Shown here: positions 27,869-39,217 of the stretch, piece by piece | Layout of the letters: each line of letters starts with the position of its first letter | Numbering within the stretch: the stretch's first letter is position 1 | Assembly (NCBI RefSeq): GCF_002162375.1 | Contig: NZ_CP021425.1 | Span: 3,852,766-3,916,765, forward strand | Direction: 5' to 3' | From: Oleiphilus messinensis | GTDB lineage: Bacteria; Pseudomonadota; Gammaproteobacteria; Pseudomonadales; Oleiphilaceae | DNA length: 64,000 nt | The notes under the pieces: model-generated | What the model saw: only the letters and a program-made list of their open reading frames with translations | Database searches by the model: none | Told to the model about the DNA's origin: nothing | Program-made: the position numbers and the translations under genes

Positions 27869-27980
27869 AGAATTCAGAAACCAGAATGTTCTTTGAGCTA
27901 ATCATTGTTATTCAAGGGAACCCGAGCTTTCCGGGCTACAACACTTCGGCAATTTCAGGTTTGAAGTTCGATATTGACCA

Positions 27981-28667
27981 TTAAGAAACCAGGGCCGCCG
28001 CTTCCGCCAATTCGCCCAGCACCGAGAGCACCAGTGAGCGCTGATGCTCGCCATAAGCTTTAATAATGTGGTTAACCTTCGCTTGATTACGTTCTCGCAC
28101 AGCCGCAACAACATCACTGTAAAATGTTAAGGTTTGCTTCAACTCATGTCGGCGCAATGAAAGAACGATAAAATACGTCCTGCTCAGCGCAGGTTTAAGA
28201 TTTTCCAACGTTTCTTGTAAAAACGGGTTCTTAACGATGGGAAAACACAGATTCATTAACCCGAAGCCTGCTTCAATAAGCCCATCAAAGTCGATTTCAC
28301 TCTGATCAGCAAGCTGATTTATCTGTATCAGTTGTCGTTGAAATGGGGCCAACTCCTGATCTCGCCAACGCTCAGTTACTTGTCGGACCAGCATGGTTAG
28401 AAGGTTAATGTACATATCATACAAGGCATTCGCCAGGGAAATTGATAATTCACTGACAACCGCTCCCTTTCGGGGATAGATTTTTACCAAATGCCTGCGC
28501 TCAAGAATCAGCAGAGCCTCCCTGACAGACCCCCGACTGACATTCAATTCAGCAGCAATTCTCAGCTCTTGAACGCGCTCCCTTGGCTTTAAATTTCCGG
28601 TAATAATCTTTTTGCCCAAATGCTGGGCAATTTGTTCAGACAAACTCTCGGGAGCTTCAAATCTCAT
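27981..28667 (-). CDS. GntR family transcriptional regulator (FadR/FCD type)
   Basis: A 228-aa regulator with an N-terminal winged helix (about 5-72: LSEQIAQHLGKKIITGNLKP, then NVSRGSVREALLILERRHLV) and a C-terminal helical FCD-like ligand domain (about 85-215). The ligand is unknown; metal-binding His positions of classic FCD proteins are not obvious. It sits directly upstream of smc on the same strand, 112 bp away. The same order is seen in Pseudomonas aeruginosa by my recollection. No target can be read from the context. Confidence 0.85.
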   Translation of the reverse strand: MRFEAPESLSEQIAQHLGKKIITGNLKPRERVQELRIAAELNVSRGSVREALLILERRHLVKIYPRKGAVVSELSISLANALYDMYINLLTMLVRQVTERWRDQELAPFQRQLIQINQLADQSEIDFDGLIEAGFGLMNLCFPIVKNPFLQETLENLKPALSRTYFIVLSLRRHELKQTLTFYSDVVAAVRERNQAKVNHIIKAYGEHQRSLVLSVLGELAEAAALVS

Positions 28668-28968
28668 TTTGTGTGTTCACATCAATCCAAGGAGGTTCAA
28701 CCGGGCACAGTTTACCACAAACCTACAGAAAGGAACGTCCAATTCAGAGCATCGCCATTTTTTTGTCACTGGCAGATAATCGCCGCATAAAAAGCGTCAT
28801 TTTTTCAACAAACGGCATAAAATTTCCGCATCGGACAAGCTTTAGCATCTGTTTTATATGTAGTTTTACGAATTGGCAAGAAATTCGCTTTAAGCTAAGT
28901 AACGTGAGATATTTTCTCGATTATATGGCCGTTTGCCGTCATTGCAGGTGTGTACTGGAGTCTACGTA
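28668..28968. other. Divergent intergenic region, about 300 bp
   Basis: AT-rich DNA between the GntR regulator and the diguanylate cyclase, with promoters for both expected. No operator palindrome or consensus boxes were identified confidently. Confidence 0.4.
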
Positions 28969-29907
28969 ATGAGCACAAACCTACCGAAAGCTGAAACAAT
29001 TGATTTCACTAAAGCGCGACTCGCTTCGACCTTTAACGAAATTAATAAACATCTTGAGGAACCGGAAGATATTTACACCCGGTTGTGCAGACGGCTGCAA
29101 ACAACATTAGATGTCGAATCTATCTTAACGATTTTTCTGCAGGAATTATCTGTTTTCGTTAATTTTGGGGTTTTCACCTTCAAAACGGAGGATGCCCAAA
29201 TTCGTTACGCGACTGACAAACCTCAAACACATAGCTGTAACTATACCGTTCAACTGAATGATAATTCTATTGGTGTCATTGAGTTTAGCCGCTCGATCCG
29301 CTACTCCGAAGAAGAGCTCAATATTTTTGAAAACTTACTGACCACACTAATCTTTCCGCTGCGGAATGCGATTCTTTATCGACAAGCACTTGAAGCAGCG
29401 CTAACTGATTCTCTTACAGGGATCGGAAACAAAAGAGCACTGGATGCCAACCTGCACCGGGAAACTGAACTCGCCAGTCGGCATAAAACGCCATTATCGG
29501 TGATTGTATTTGATTTGGATCGGTTCAAACAGGTAAATGACCAGTTCGGTCACGTTGCGGGCGATCAAGTATTAAAGAGCGTGGTTCGCTGTGTAGTGGA
29601 TAGCTGTAGAGCTTCAGATTTATGTTTTCGCTCCGGGGGAGAAGAATTTACGATTTTATTGAGCGAAACACACACAGCCGGAGCCCGTATCATCGCAGAG
29701 CGTATTCGAGAGCGCGTTGCCGCGCTTGAAATCGAATACCAAGGTGACATTATTCCGGTCACGATTAGTATGGGTACCGCGACCTACAGCAAGGGCGAAA
29801 CCATCACAGATTGGATATCCAGAGCGGATGCGGCGTTGTATCGGGCTAAAAATGACGGTCGAAATCGAGCCTATTCTGCTGAATCAGGGCGCAGAGCTCC
29901 TCTTTGA
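28969..29907 (+). CDS. Diguanylate cyclase (GGDEF domain)
   Basis: Predicted to make cyclic di-GMP from two GTP. The N-terminal 140 aa form a soluble sensor-like region that I cannot name, perhaps GAF-related (ESILTIFLQELSVFVNFGVF). The GGDEF domain starts near residue 146 with DSLTGIGNKRAL. It has FDLDRFKQVND, the active-site GGEEF at 223-227 and an intact inhibitory-site RxxD (RASD, 214-217) five residues before it, so product inhibition is expected. No membrane helix is visible, so it is likely cytoplasmic. The frame extends to a TTG at 28933, but the ATG at 28969 is preferred. It is convergent with rluB with only 27 bp between the stops. Confidence 0.9.
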   Translation: MSTNLPKAETIDFTKARLASTFNEINKHLEEPEDIYTRLCRRLQTTLDVESILTIFLQELSVFVNFGVFTFKTEDAQIRYATDKPQTHSCNYTVQLNDNSIGVIEFSRSIRYSEEELNIFENLLTTLIFPLRNAILYRQALEAALTDSLTGIGNKRALDANLHRETELASRHKTPLSVIVFDLDRFKQVNDQFGHVAGDQVLKSVVRCVVDSCRASDLCFRSGGEEFTILLSETHTAGARIIAERIRERVAALEIEYQGDIIPVTISMGTATYSKGETITDWISRADAALYRAKNDGRNRAYSAESGRRAPL

Positions 29908-29934
29908 GAAGAACTCCGCCGACATCAAGAAGAA

Positions 29935-30939
29935 CTACCCTTTTCGCCAAACGCCCTGCCCGGACTTTCCTTCCCGTTGCGGCCTGGAGGGTTGATTTGG
30001 CCTCCCTGACCGTGGGCCTTTGGCCGACGGATTGTTCCGGGCTCGTTCGCCGGATTTACCCGACCTGTCTCCACCACTTCGTTGAGATCGCTGAACGTTA
30101 GGCTTTTTCCGGCGCATACGATCTGAAGCATCCCTGTTTCGGGGCGACAGATAGACGGTACGACGGGGCAGCTCCACCAGATCGCACAAATCATTTACTG
30201 CACGTTGATCGAGTTCTTCCCATTTGCCGATTTTCAGTCGGCTCGGTAAAAAGATGCAGCCGTAACGAACCCGCTTCAACCGGCTGACAATCACTCCCTG
30301 GGACTCCCAAAGTCGACGCACCTCTCGATTTCGCCCTTCCATTAGCACCACATGGTACCAATGATTGGAGGCGACACCGCCCGCATCCTGAATATCTGTA
30401 AATCGAGCCATACCATCTTCAAGGAAAACCCCTTCTTTCAGGCGCTCGAGGGTTTCTTCATCCACTTCACCTTTGACTCGAACAGCATACTCTCGGTCAA
30501 TTTGACTGGAAGGGTGCATTAACTTATTCGCCAACTCACCATCAGTAGTGAAAAGCAGCAATCCCGAAGTGTTAAAGTCTAAACGACCAATTGATATCCA
30601 GCGTTCGTTTTTCAATTTGGGCAAACGATCGAATACCGTGGGCCGACCCTCCGGGTCTTTTCTCGAGGTAACCTCACCTTCGGGCTTGTTATAAACAATC
30701 ACCCGGCAATACTGCTCCTCCGGTGCCAGTAGTGTCAGCAACTGATTATCAATCGAAATTTTATTTTCGTGGGTAATGCGGGCCCCTAACGTTGCCACTT
30801 CACCATCAATCTTTACCCTGCCCTGACGCACCAGATCTTCAATTTCACGCCTGGAACCAACACCTTGATTAGCCAGTACTTTTTGTATTTTCTCTCCACT
30901 AGGTACGGGAGTCTCTTGAGAGGGGTTATCTTCAACCAT
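29935..30939 (-). CDS. rluB: 23S rRNA pseudouridine(2605) synthase RluB
   Basis: Converts U2605 of 23S rRNA to pseudouridine (RsuA/RluB/E/F family). An N-terminal S4 RNA-binding domain (about 15-75: EKIQKVLANQGVGSRREIE) precedes the catalytic domain, with the active-site motif IGRLDFNTSGLLLFT and REYAVRVKG. The C-terminal 60 aa are basic and low-complexity (Arg, Ser, Pro, Gly), as in many RluB proteins. The ATG at 30939 is chosen over a TTG at 30954. It is 52 bp downstream of scpB, so scpA-scpB-rluB probably form an operon, the usual arrangement. Confidence 0.92.
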   Translation of the reverse strand: MVEDNPSQETPVPSGEKIQKVLANQGVGSRREIEDLVRQGRVKIDGEVATLGARITHENKISIDNQLLTLLAPEEQYCRVIVYNKPEGEVTSRKDPEGRPTVFDRLPKLKNERWISIGRLDFNTSGLLLFTTDGELANKLMHPSSQIDREYAVRVKGEVDEETLERLKEGVFLEDGMARFTDIQDAGGVASNHWYHVVLMEGRNREVRRLWESQGVIVSRLKRVRYGCIFLPSRLKIGKWEELDQRAVNDLCDLVELPRRTVYLSPRNRDASDRMRRKKPNVQRSQRSGGDRSGKSGERARNNPSAKGPRSGRPNQPSRPQREGKSGQGVWRKG

Positions 30940-30991
30940 TTCGTATATCCACAATCATCTTTGGCAAGTCTGAGCAGTCTTAATGTACAAC

Positions 30992-31639
30992 TCAGTGCAA
31001 TGTCGACCCATCCTGAGCATCTTGAGGCTCATTCAAGTCGTCTTTATTTGATTCAGAGTCTGTTTCAAGCCCATCGACTGCATCCAGCAGCGACTTTTCC
31101 AACTCTTGCTCGATAATTTCCAGATCTCTGATTTCTGACAGGGGCGGCAACTCACTGAGTGTAGTCAAGCCGAAGTAGTCCAGAAATTGTTTTGTTGTTG
31201 CATACATCGCGGGCCGTCCTGGCACATCTTTGTGTCCAACGATTCTTACCCACTCTCGCTCCATAAGCGTTTTCATAATGTTCGAACTAACCGCAACACC
31301 CCGAATATCTTCAATATCGCCCCGTGTAATCGGTTGTCGATAGGCAATCAAAGCGAGTGTTTCCAACAACGCCCGGGAATACCGTTGCGGCTTCTCTTCC
31401 CATAGTCGCCCAACCCATTCGCTATACTCTGATTTAACCTGAAAACGGTAGCCACTGGCCACTTCAACCAGCTCAAACCCTCGATCAGCACATCCCAACA
31501 TTACCGCATCAAGAGCATCCTTGATGTCTTTACGACTGGGCCGGTCATACTCATCAAACAGCATTACCAACTGATCCAGTGACAATGGCTTTTCCGCCGC
31601 CAGTATTGCAGCTTCCAATATTTGTTCAAGATTATTCAT
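30992..31639 (-). CDS. scpB: Segregation and condensation protein B
   Basis: ScpB dimers bind the ScpA kleisin and complete the Smc condensin. The 215-aa protein carries the two winged-helix domains, with the conserved RALLETLALIAYRQPITRGD and the DVPGRPAMYATTKQFLDYFGL segments. The acidic C-terminal tail (DSESNKDDLNEPQD) is typical. It starts 36 bp after the scpA stop and is followed by rluB. Confidence 0.95.
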   Translation of the reverse strand: MNNLEQILEAAILAAEKPLSLDQLVMLFDEYDRPSRKDIKDALDAVMLGCADRGFELVEVASGYRFQVKSEYSEWVGRLWEEKPQRYSRALLETLALIAYRQPITRGDIEDIRGVAVSSNIMKTLMEREWVRIVGHKDVPGRPAMYATTKQFLDYFGLTTLSELPPLSEIRDLEIIEQELEKSLLDAVDGLETDSESNKDDLNEPQDAQDGSTLH

Positions 31640-31675
31640 TATGACACAATTCGGCCTTTCCGAATGTTTTCTCCA

Positions 31676-32566
31676 TCAATTTGCTTTTCTGGCACGAAGA
31701 TGAATTTTTCCAAAAACCTCGTTTTGAACAATCTCGATTAATTGTTCTTTTATGAGCTCCATCATTGCAAGAAAGGAGACAACAACCCCCATCCGCCCCT
31801 CTTCCAGGGTAAACAACTGCGTAAACTCCAGAAAACCATCATGCGGTATCTGATCCATAATCATGGACATGCGTTCGCGCGTAGACAACAACTCTTTTTC
31901 GACCTGGTGACTCTCAAACATATCCGAACGTCTTAACATTTGAGAAAATGCCAATAACAACTCATCCAAACCGACCTCGGGATGAACAACCCGCTGCCCT
32001 TTGGGTGCTGTGACATTACTGCATAACAGGATATCGCGTCCCACTCGGGGAATTTCATCCAACTCTTCCGCAGCCTTTTTGAATCGCTCATATTGTTGCA
32101 GGCGACGAATCAATTCAGCACGCGGGTCAATCTCTTCTCCTTCTTCCGTTTGCTGTCTCGGCAAAAGCACCCGCGATTTAATTTCAGCCAACGTGGCCGC
32201 CATAAGTAAATATTCAGCGGCCAATTCAAACTTCATCGCCTCCATCAAACTGATATATTCCATGTATTGCGCAGTAATTGCACTCACATCGATATTCAAA
32301 ATATCCATATTTTGTTTACGAATCAGATAAAGCAGCAAATCCAAAGGGCCTTCAAAAGATTCCAGAAAGATTTGCAGCGCGTCCGGGGGAATGTAGAGAT
32401 CCGTCGGGATGGCGGTGTAGGCTTTGCCATCAATCAATGCCAGCGACGGCTTGTCTGATTGACCATCAGTTACCGCAGCTGCCTCGACTGACGATTCGAC
32501 TTCTTGCGTCTCCGCCAACACCTCTGCAACAGCCGCCTCCAGGATATCGGCTCCTGAATCAGGCAT
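31676..32566 (-). CDS. scpA: Segregation and condensation protein A
   Basis: ScpA is the kleisin that bridges Smc heads. The body begins near residue 65 with LESFEGPLDLLLYLIRKQNMDI, the conserved kleisin N-terminus, and includes AAEYLLMAATLAEIKSRVLLPR and a C-terminal winged helix. The first about 60 residues are an extra Ala/Glu/Val-rich extension. The ATG at 32566 is supported by a GGGGGGA purine tract just upstream; the longer TTG start at 32584 is not. It heads the scpA-scpB-rluB group and lies about 110 bp after trpS on the same strand. Confidence 0.93.
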   Translation of the reverse strand: MPDSGADILEAAVAEVLAETQEVESSVEAAAVTDGQSDKPSLALIDGKAYTAIPTDLYIPPDALQIFLESFEGPLDLLLYLIRKQNMDILNIDVSAITAQYMEYISLMEAMKFELAAEYLLMAATLAEIKSRVLLPRQQTEEGEEIDPRAELIRRLQQYERFKKAAEELDEIPRVGRDILLCSNVTAPKGQRVVHPEVGLDELLLAFSQMLRRSDMFESHQVEKELLSTRERMSMIMDQIPHDGFLEFTQLFTLEEGRMGVVVSFLAMMELIKEQLIEIVQNEVFGKIHLRARKAN

Positions 32567-32677
32567 AATTCCCCCAAAACTCAACTGGGAATACCCACAG
32601 GAGCACTCCCATTTTTTTAATTATCGTGATAATCCAGATAGGATTGAACGTTCAATGACAGCCTGATAAAAACAGAG

Positions 32678-33892
32678 CTAATTATAGTTCAACCCCATAA
32701 TTCGACGAACTTCTTCCAGAGTCTGTTTGGCTTCATCCCGCGCTTTTTCACACCCTTCGGCCACAATGCTTTTCACAAGTTCTGGATTGTTTTCATATTG
32801 CAGAGCTCGCTCTCTTATCGGCTTTTGCTCTGCTAATATCGCTTCAATTATCGGAGCTTTACACTCTATGCATCCGATTCCAGCAGACTTACAGCCTTCT
32901 ACCGCCCAGTTTTTCGTCGATTCATCTGAATAAACATCATGTAATTGCCAAACCGGACACTTATCCGGGTCACCTGGATCGGTTCGACGTACTCGTTGGG
33001 GGTCAGTCTGCATTGTTCGAATCTTCTGCACAACACTGTCTTCATCTTCCCGCAGGCCGATGATGTTGTCGTAAGATTTAGACATTTTCTGCCCATCCAA
33101 TCCAGGCATTTTGGATGCAGGCGTCAACAGAGGCTGAGGCTCTGGCAGGACGACCTTACCGCCACCTTCAATATAGCCAAATAATCTATCCCGATCACCA
33201 ATTGAAATATTTTGCTGCTCTTTCAGCAAAGCTCTTGCCGTTTCCAGTGCCTCCTGATCCCCTTGCTCCAAAAACTTTTTACGCAGTGATCTGTAGAGCT
33301 TGGCATTTTTCTTACCCATTTTCTGAATGGCTGCCTCCGCCTGCTCTTCAAATCCGGGATCTTTACCGTATATGTGATTGAAGCGCCGGGCAACTTCCCG
33401 AGTCAACTCTACGTGGGCAACCTGATCCGCACCGACAGGAACCTGTCCAGCGCGATAAACCAGAATATCTGCACTTTGCAGTAATGGATAACCTAAAAAT
33501 CCATAGGTGGAGAGATCCTTTTCTTTGAGCTTTTCCTGCTGATCTTTGTAAGTAGGCACACGCTCCAACCAGCCAAGTGGCGTAATCATCGACAACAGCA
33601 AATGTAACTCTGCATGTTCTGGCACCCGGGACTGAATAAACAAAGAGGCAGTGCCTGGATTAATGCCACTGGCCAGCCAGTCAATTACCATATCCCAGAT
33701 GCTTTCTTCGATAATGTGGGGGTTCTCGTAATGAGTCGTTAGCGCATGCCAATCTGCAACAAAAAAGAAGCACTCGTAGTTATGTTGTAATTCAACCCAA
33801 TTTTTCAGTACCCCGTGGTAATGCCCCAAATGAAGCTTACCTGTAGGCCTCATGCCTGATAGGACACGCTGATAGGATTCGACAGAACTCAA
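32678..33892 (-). CDS. trpS: Tryptophanyl-tRNA synthetase with Fe-S-type cysteine motif
   Basis: Charges tRNA-Trp. The class I signatures are present: HLGH near residue 22 (in GKLHLGHYHGVL) and GQKMSKSYDN near residue 275. At 404 aa it is longer than the E. coli enzyme (334 aa), with an inserted helical region at about 195-260. Four cysteines (C312, C334, C341, C344) form C-x21-C-x6-C-x2-C, close to the C-x22-C-x6-C-x2-C that holds a [4Fe-4S] cluster near the anticodon site of Thermotoga maritima TrpRS. The last cysteine lies a similar distance from the C-terminus in both. It is upstream of scpA on the same strand. Confidence 0.94.
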   Translation of the reverse strand: MSSVESYQRVLSGMRPTGKLHLGHYHGVLKNWVELQHNYECFFFVADWHALTTHYENPHIIEESIWDMVIDWLASGINPGTASLFIQSRVPEHAELHLLLSMITPLGWLERVPTYKDQQEKLKEKDLSTYGFLGYPLLQSADILVYRAGQVPVGADQVAHVELTREVARRFNHIYGKDPGFEEQAEAAIQKMGKKNAKLYRSLRKKFLEQGDQEALETARALLKEQQNISIGDRDRLFGYIEGGGKVVLPEPQPLLTPASKMPGLDGQKMSKSYDNIIGLREDEDSVVQKIRTMQTDPQRVRRTDPGDPDKCPVWQLHDVYSDESTKNWAVEGCKSAGIGCIECKAPIIEAILAEQKPIRERALQYENNPELVKSIVAEGCEKARDEAKQTLEEVRRIMGLNYN

Positions 33893-33995
33893 AACTTGCT
33901 CCTTTCCTGTAATTAATTAGTGGTCAACTCAAACTGTTCAGGAAGCACTGAGCAGCCATAGCACTGCGGAGCAATCCTGATTTGAGGCACATTAT

Positions 33996-34029
33996 AAACA
34001 AAAAAGCGGCCAAAGCCGCTTTTTTGTTT
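33996..34029 (-). terminator. Terminator between sucD and trpS
   Basis: A perfect 15-bp stem, AAACAAAAAAGCGGC with its complement, around a CAAA loop and with a T-tract on each strand. It lies after the sucCD stop and before trpS. Confidence 0.88.
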
Positions 34030-34190
34030 ATTGCTATCGTTCCGATGCAGATTTTCCCGCTTAATATTCCCTTAGTTACGCAGGTTTTGCCATTTCAGCA
34101 ACCCAAGCCTACCCAGGAAATTGCGTTACAAATCTACGATCTGCCCAATTTGCATGATCGCTTGCAGGAATCGATATCATCAGTCAACAC

Positions 34191-35066
34191 TTATTTCCAA
34201 CCCGTTGCTTTAGCCAGGGCATCACCGATACCCGCCAAGCTGCGAACTGTGGTAACACCTGCTGCCTCAAGTGCTGCGAACTTCTCGGCTGCAGTACCTT
34301 TACCACCGGCGATTATCGCACCAGCGTGCCCCATACGTTTTCCAGGAGGAGCAGTCACACCGGCAATATAAGAAACAACCGGCTTGGTCACATTTTCCTT
34401 GATAAATTCTGCGGCTTCTTCTTCCGCGGAACCACCGATCTCACCAATCATAACAATTGCTTCAGTCTGAGGATCAGCTTCGAACAACTTCAGAATATCA
34501 ATAAAGTTGGAACCTGGAATTGGGTCACCGCCGATCCCAACACAAGTAGATTGGCCAAAGCCGTAATCTGTTGTTTGTTTAACCGCTTCATAGGTCAAGG
34601 TTCCTGAACGGGAAACGATCCCTACTTTACCTGGCTTGTGAATATGACCCGGCATAATGCCAATCTTACACTCACCCGGCGTAATGACACCCGGACAGTT
34701 TGGCCCGATCAAACGTACACCCAGCTCATCACACTTAACCTTGGCATCCAACATATCCAAAGTAGGGATACCCTCGGTAATACAAACGATCAGTTTGATG
34801 CCACCATTTGCAGCCTCAAGAATTGAATCCTTACAAAATGGCGCAGGAACATAAATCACAGAAGCCTCTGCTCCAGTCTCTTCAACAGCATCTTTTACTG
34901 TATTGAATACCGGGAGACCTAAATGGGTTTGACCGCCTTTACCTGGTGTAACCCCACCCACCATTTTCGTGCCGTAAGCAATAGCTTGCTCAGAATGGAA
35001 TGTACCCTGTGATCCAGTGAAGCCCTGGCAAATAACTTTAGTATCTTTATTGATCAATACACTCAT
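34191..35066 (-). CDS. sucD: Succinyl-CoA synthetase alpha subunit
   Basis: With SucC it interconverts succinyl-CoA and succinate with phosphorylation of ADP or GDP in the TCA cycle. The 291-aa protein has the CoA-binding N-terminal domain ([16 protein letters not shown]) and the phosphohistidine segment [17 protein letters not shown] (His near 247). [16 protein letters not shown] is also conserved. Its ATG overlaps the sucC stop by one base (TAATG), so the two are translationally coupled. A strong terminator follows 160 bp downstream. Confidence 0.97.
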   Translation of the reverse strand: MSVLINKDTKVICQGFTGSQGTFHSEQAIAYGTKMVGGVTPGKGGQTHLGLPVFNTVKDAVEETGAEASVIYVPAPFCKDSILEAANGGIKLIVCITEGIPTLDMLDAKVKCDELGVRLIGPNCPGVITPGECKIGIMPGHIHKPGKVGIVSRSGTLTYEAVKQTTDYGFGQSTCVGIGGDPIPGSNFIDILKLFEADPQTEAIVMIGEIGGSAEEEAAEFIKENVTKPVVSYIAGVTAPPGKRMGHAGAIIAGGKGTAAEKFAALEAAGVTTVRSLAGIGDALAKATGWK

Positions 35067-36235
35067 TATGCGTTCCCCTGTGCTGCTTTTACGACGGAGT
35101 CTGCAGCATCAGTCAAACTTGTCGCCGCGATAATGTTCAACCCACTTTCAGCCAATTTCTTGGCACCCAGCTCAGCATTGTTACCTTCTAACCGAACAAC
35201 TACCGGCACCTTGACACCAACCTCTTCAACGGCCCCTATAATACCATCAGCAATCAGGTCGCAACGAACGATACCACCAAAGATATTTACCAGTACCGCC
35301 TGAACGGCATCATCAGACAGGATAATCTTAAATGCTTCAGTCACACGCTCTTTTGTAGCACCGCCACCAACATCAAGGAAGTTTGCAGGGGCTCCACCGT
35401 GAAGCTTAACAATATCCATGGTTCCCATCGCCAGACCCGCACCATTAACCATACAGCCAATGTTGCCATCTAATGCAACGTAGTTCAGCTCCCATTCTGC
35501 CGCGTGTGCTTCGCGCTCGTCTTCCTGGGTTTTATCGCGCATATCACGCAATCCTGGTTGACGATATAGAGCGTTACCATCAATATTTACTTTAGCGTCA
35601 AGACAATGCAGTTTACCCGCGTCTGTGATAACCAAAGGATTAACCTCAAGCAACGCCAAGTCTTTTTCAGCAAACAATTTAGCCAAGCCCAGGAACAAAG
35701 CAGTGAACTGCTTGATTTGGTCTCCGGAAAGACCCAATTTGAAGGCTAACTCTCTTGCCTGATAAGGCTGAGCGCCAACCAACGGATCGATAACGGCTTT
35801 CAGAATTTTCTCTGGAGTTTCCTCAGCCACTTTTTCGATCTCAACGCCACCTTCAGTTGACGCCATGAAAACAATTCGACGTGTTCCACGATCCAAAACA
35901 GCGCCAAGATACAATTCCTGCGCTATATCGGTGCACTCCTCAACCAGTATTTTGCTCACCGGTTGACCATTTTCATCCGTTTGGTAAGTGACAAGGTTCT
36001 GCCCTAACCATTTTTGTGCAAAGGCTTTGATTTCTTCTTTGGAATCTACAAGTTTTACACCACCTGCCTTACCGCGCCCGCCAGCGTGAACCTGAGCTTT
36101 AACAACCCACTTGTCGCCGCCTATCATATCCGCAGCTGCCGCCGCTTCGTCTGGGGTATCACATGCATAACCCTTAGACACGGGCAAACCATATTCGGCG
36201 AAGATCTGTTTCGCCTGGTATTCATGTAAATTCAT
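35066..36235 (-). CDS. sucC: Succinyl-CoA synthetase beta subunit
   Basis: The nucleotide- and succinate-binding subunit of succinyl-CoA synthetase. The 389-aa protein has an ATP-grasp fold with [19 protein letters not shown] at the N-terminus, [17 protein letters not shown], and the C-terminal ligase-CoA domain with [17 protein letters not shown]. The stop is overlapped by sucD. It is separated from lpd by 204 bp containing a terminator hairpin, so it may also have its own promoter there. Confidence 0.97.
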   Translation of the reverse strand: MNLHEYQAKQIFAEYGLPVSKGYACDTPDEAAAAADMIGGDKWVVKAQVHAGGRGKAGGVKLVDSKEEIKAFAQKWLGQNLVTYQTDENGQPVSKILVEECTDIAQELYLGAVLDRGTRRIVFMASTEGGVEIEKVAEETPEKILKAVIDPLVGAQPYQARELAFKLGLSGDQIKQFTALFLGLAKLFAEKDLALLEVNPLVITDAGKLHCLDAKVNIDGNALYRQPGLRDMRDKTQEDEREAHAAEWELNYVALDGNIGCMVNGAGLAMGTMDIVKLHGGAPANFLDVGGGATKERVTEAFKIILSDDAVQAVLVNIFGGIVRCDLIADGIIGAVEEVGVKVPVVVRLEGNNAELGAKKLAESGLNIIAATSLTDAADSVVKAAQGNA

Positions 36236-36408
36236 ATTGCCTTTCCGTCGTATTCAGTTAATTAATGACTTCCTCTGATTCAGGCCGCTGTTTTCTTGTG
36301 GAATACAGCGCCCCATAAAAGAGCTTTTTATCAGTTGCAAGTCGCACCATTTTAGGCAATATTCGGGCCAATCGGTCAGAATGACTAATTTCGCCGACTC
36401 AACAACAG

Positions 36409-36436
36409 AAAACCGGGCGTGACGCCCGGTTTTTTT
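36409..36436. terminator. Hairpin between lpd and sucC
   Basis: AAAACCGGGCG pairs with CGCCCGGTTTT around a TGA loop. On the minus strand four T residues follow the stem, so it can end or attenuate the lpd transcript before sucC. Confidence 0.8.
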
Positions 36437-36439
36437 CAT

Positions 36440-37879
<1,440 letters not shown>

Positions 37880-37936
37880 CTATCCTATATTTCCCGTTGG
37901 TATATTAATTTCCGGTATCCATCAAAACTACAGCGC

Positions 37937-39175
37937 TTATACATCCAGCAGAATACGCGCTGGATCTTCAATCAATTCCTTGATGGTTACCAGGAATTGT
38001 ACGGCCTCTTTGCCATCAATCATTCGGTGGTCATAGGACAGCGCCAGATACATCATTGGCAAAATTTCCACCTGGCCATTGACTGCCATCGGGCGCTCTT
38101 GAATTTTGTGCATGCCCAGAATTGCCGTTTGAGGTGGATTCAAAATGGGCGTGGACATCAGGGAACCAAATACGCCCCCATTTGAAATGGTGAATGTACC
38201 ACCCGCCATATCTTCAATACCTAACTTGCCATCACGAGCTTTGCGCCCGAAATCACCAATTGTACCTTCGATATCAGCAAGCCCCATACTATCGACATCT
38301 CGCAGCACCGGAACCACCAGCCCCCGATCTGAGGATACAGCTACACCAACATCCTGATAGCCGTGATAAACCATATCGTTGCCATCAATCGAAGCATTAA
38401 CCGCCGGAAAGCGCTTCAACGCCTCTACAGCTGCCTTGACAAAAAATGACATAAAGCCAAGACGAATACCGTTATGGCGCTTCTCAAACTGATCTTTATA
38501 CTGCTTGCGTAACTCCATTACCGGCTTCATGTTAACTTCGTTAAATGTCGTTAACATGGCAGCGGTTTGCTGAGCTTCAACCAGACGGCGAGCAATACTC
38601 GCTCGGAGGCGCGTCATCGGTACGCGCTTCTCAGGTCTTCCCTGCCCCGGTACTTCAATCATAGGCATCAGACCGGCTGGCGAACTCGCCTGCACTGGCG
38701 CCTTTGCAGGAGCAGGTGCGGCAGTCGATTTACCTGCATCGAGGTGATTAATCACATCCTCTTTCGTCAGCCTGCCACCCTTGCCTGTGGTCGCGATTTT
38801 CGCGACATCCAGATTATTCTCTTCCACCAGCTTCTTCGCTGCCGGGCTCATGATGATATCATCAGCACCAGCAGCCGCTACCGCCACTTCAGGCGCTGGA
38901 GCTGCTTGCGCTGCAGGAGCAGGCGCTGAACCTGCCGCACCTTCCGCAAACACACCGATGATTTCACCGCTAAGGACCGTATCACCCTCGTTCTTTGCAA
39001 TACTTTCGATAACGCCATCAGCCGGAGCCACCACCTCCAACACAACCTTATCGGTTTCAATATCAACAATAAGTTCATCACGTGCAACAGCTTCACCGGG
39101 CTGTTTGTGCCAGGTTGCGACGGTTCCGTCTGCTACGGATTCTGGAAAAGTTGGAGCCTTGATTTCGATTGTCAT
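37937..39175 (-). CDS. sucB: Dihydrolipoyllysine succinyltransferase (E2 of 2-oxoglutarate dehydrogenase)
   Basis: Transfers the succinyl group to CoA in the 2-oxoglutarate dehydrogenase complex. The 412-aa protein has a single lipoyl domain with the lipoylated lysine K43 in [11 protein letters not shown] and an Ala/Pro-rich linker. A peripheral subunit-binding domain follows (about 108-145, [15 protein letters not shown]), then the catalytic domain with [17 protein letters not shown]. It sits between sucA and lpd, with 42 bp to sucA. Confidence 0.97.
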   Translation of the reverse strand: MTIEIKAPTFPESVADGTVATWHKQPGEAVARDELIVDIETDKVVLEVVAPADGVIESIAKNEGDTVLSGEIIGVFAEGAAGSAPAPAAQAAPAPEVAVAAAGADDIIMSPAAKKLVEENNLDVAKIATTGKGGRLTKEDVINHLDAGKSTAAPAPAKAPVQASSPAGLMPMIEVPGQGRPEKRVPMTRLRASIARRLVEAQQTAAMLTTFNEVNMKPVMELRKQYKDQFEKRHNGIRLGFMSFFVKAAVEALKRFPAVNASIDGNDMVYHGYQDVGVAVSSDRGLVVPVLRDVDSMGLADIEGTIGDFGRKARDGKLGIEDMAGGTFTISNGGVFGSLMSTPILNPPQTAILGMHKIQERPMAVNGQVEILPMMYLALSYDHRMIDGKEAVQFLVTIKELIEDPARILLDV

Positions 39176-39217
39176 TTTTTACCCTTAATTCCTAATACTT
39201 TCTGGAGACTCTAAAGC

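Noticed and set aside
33982-34371. 129-codon plus-strand frame
   Set aside because: It runs through a terminator hairpin and antisense to sucD, with no protein-like features.
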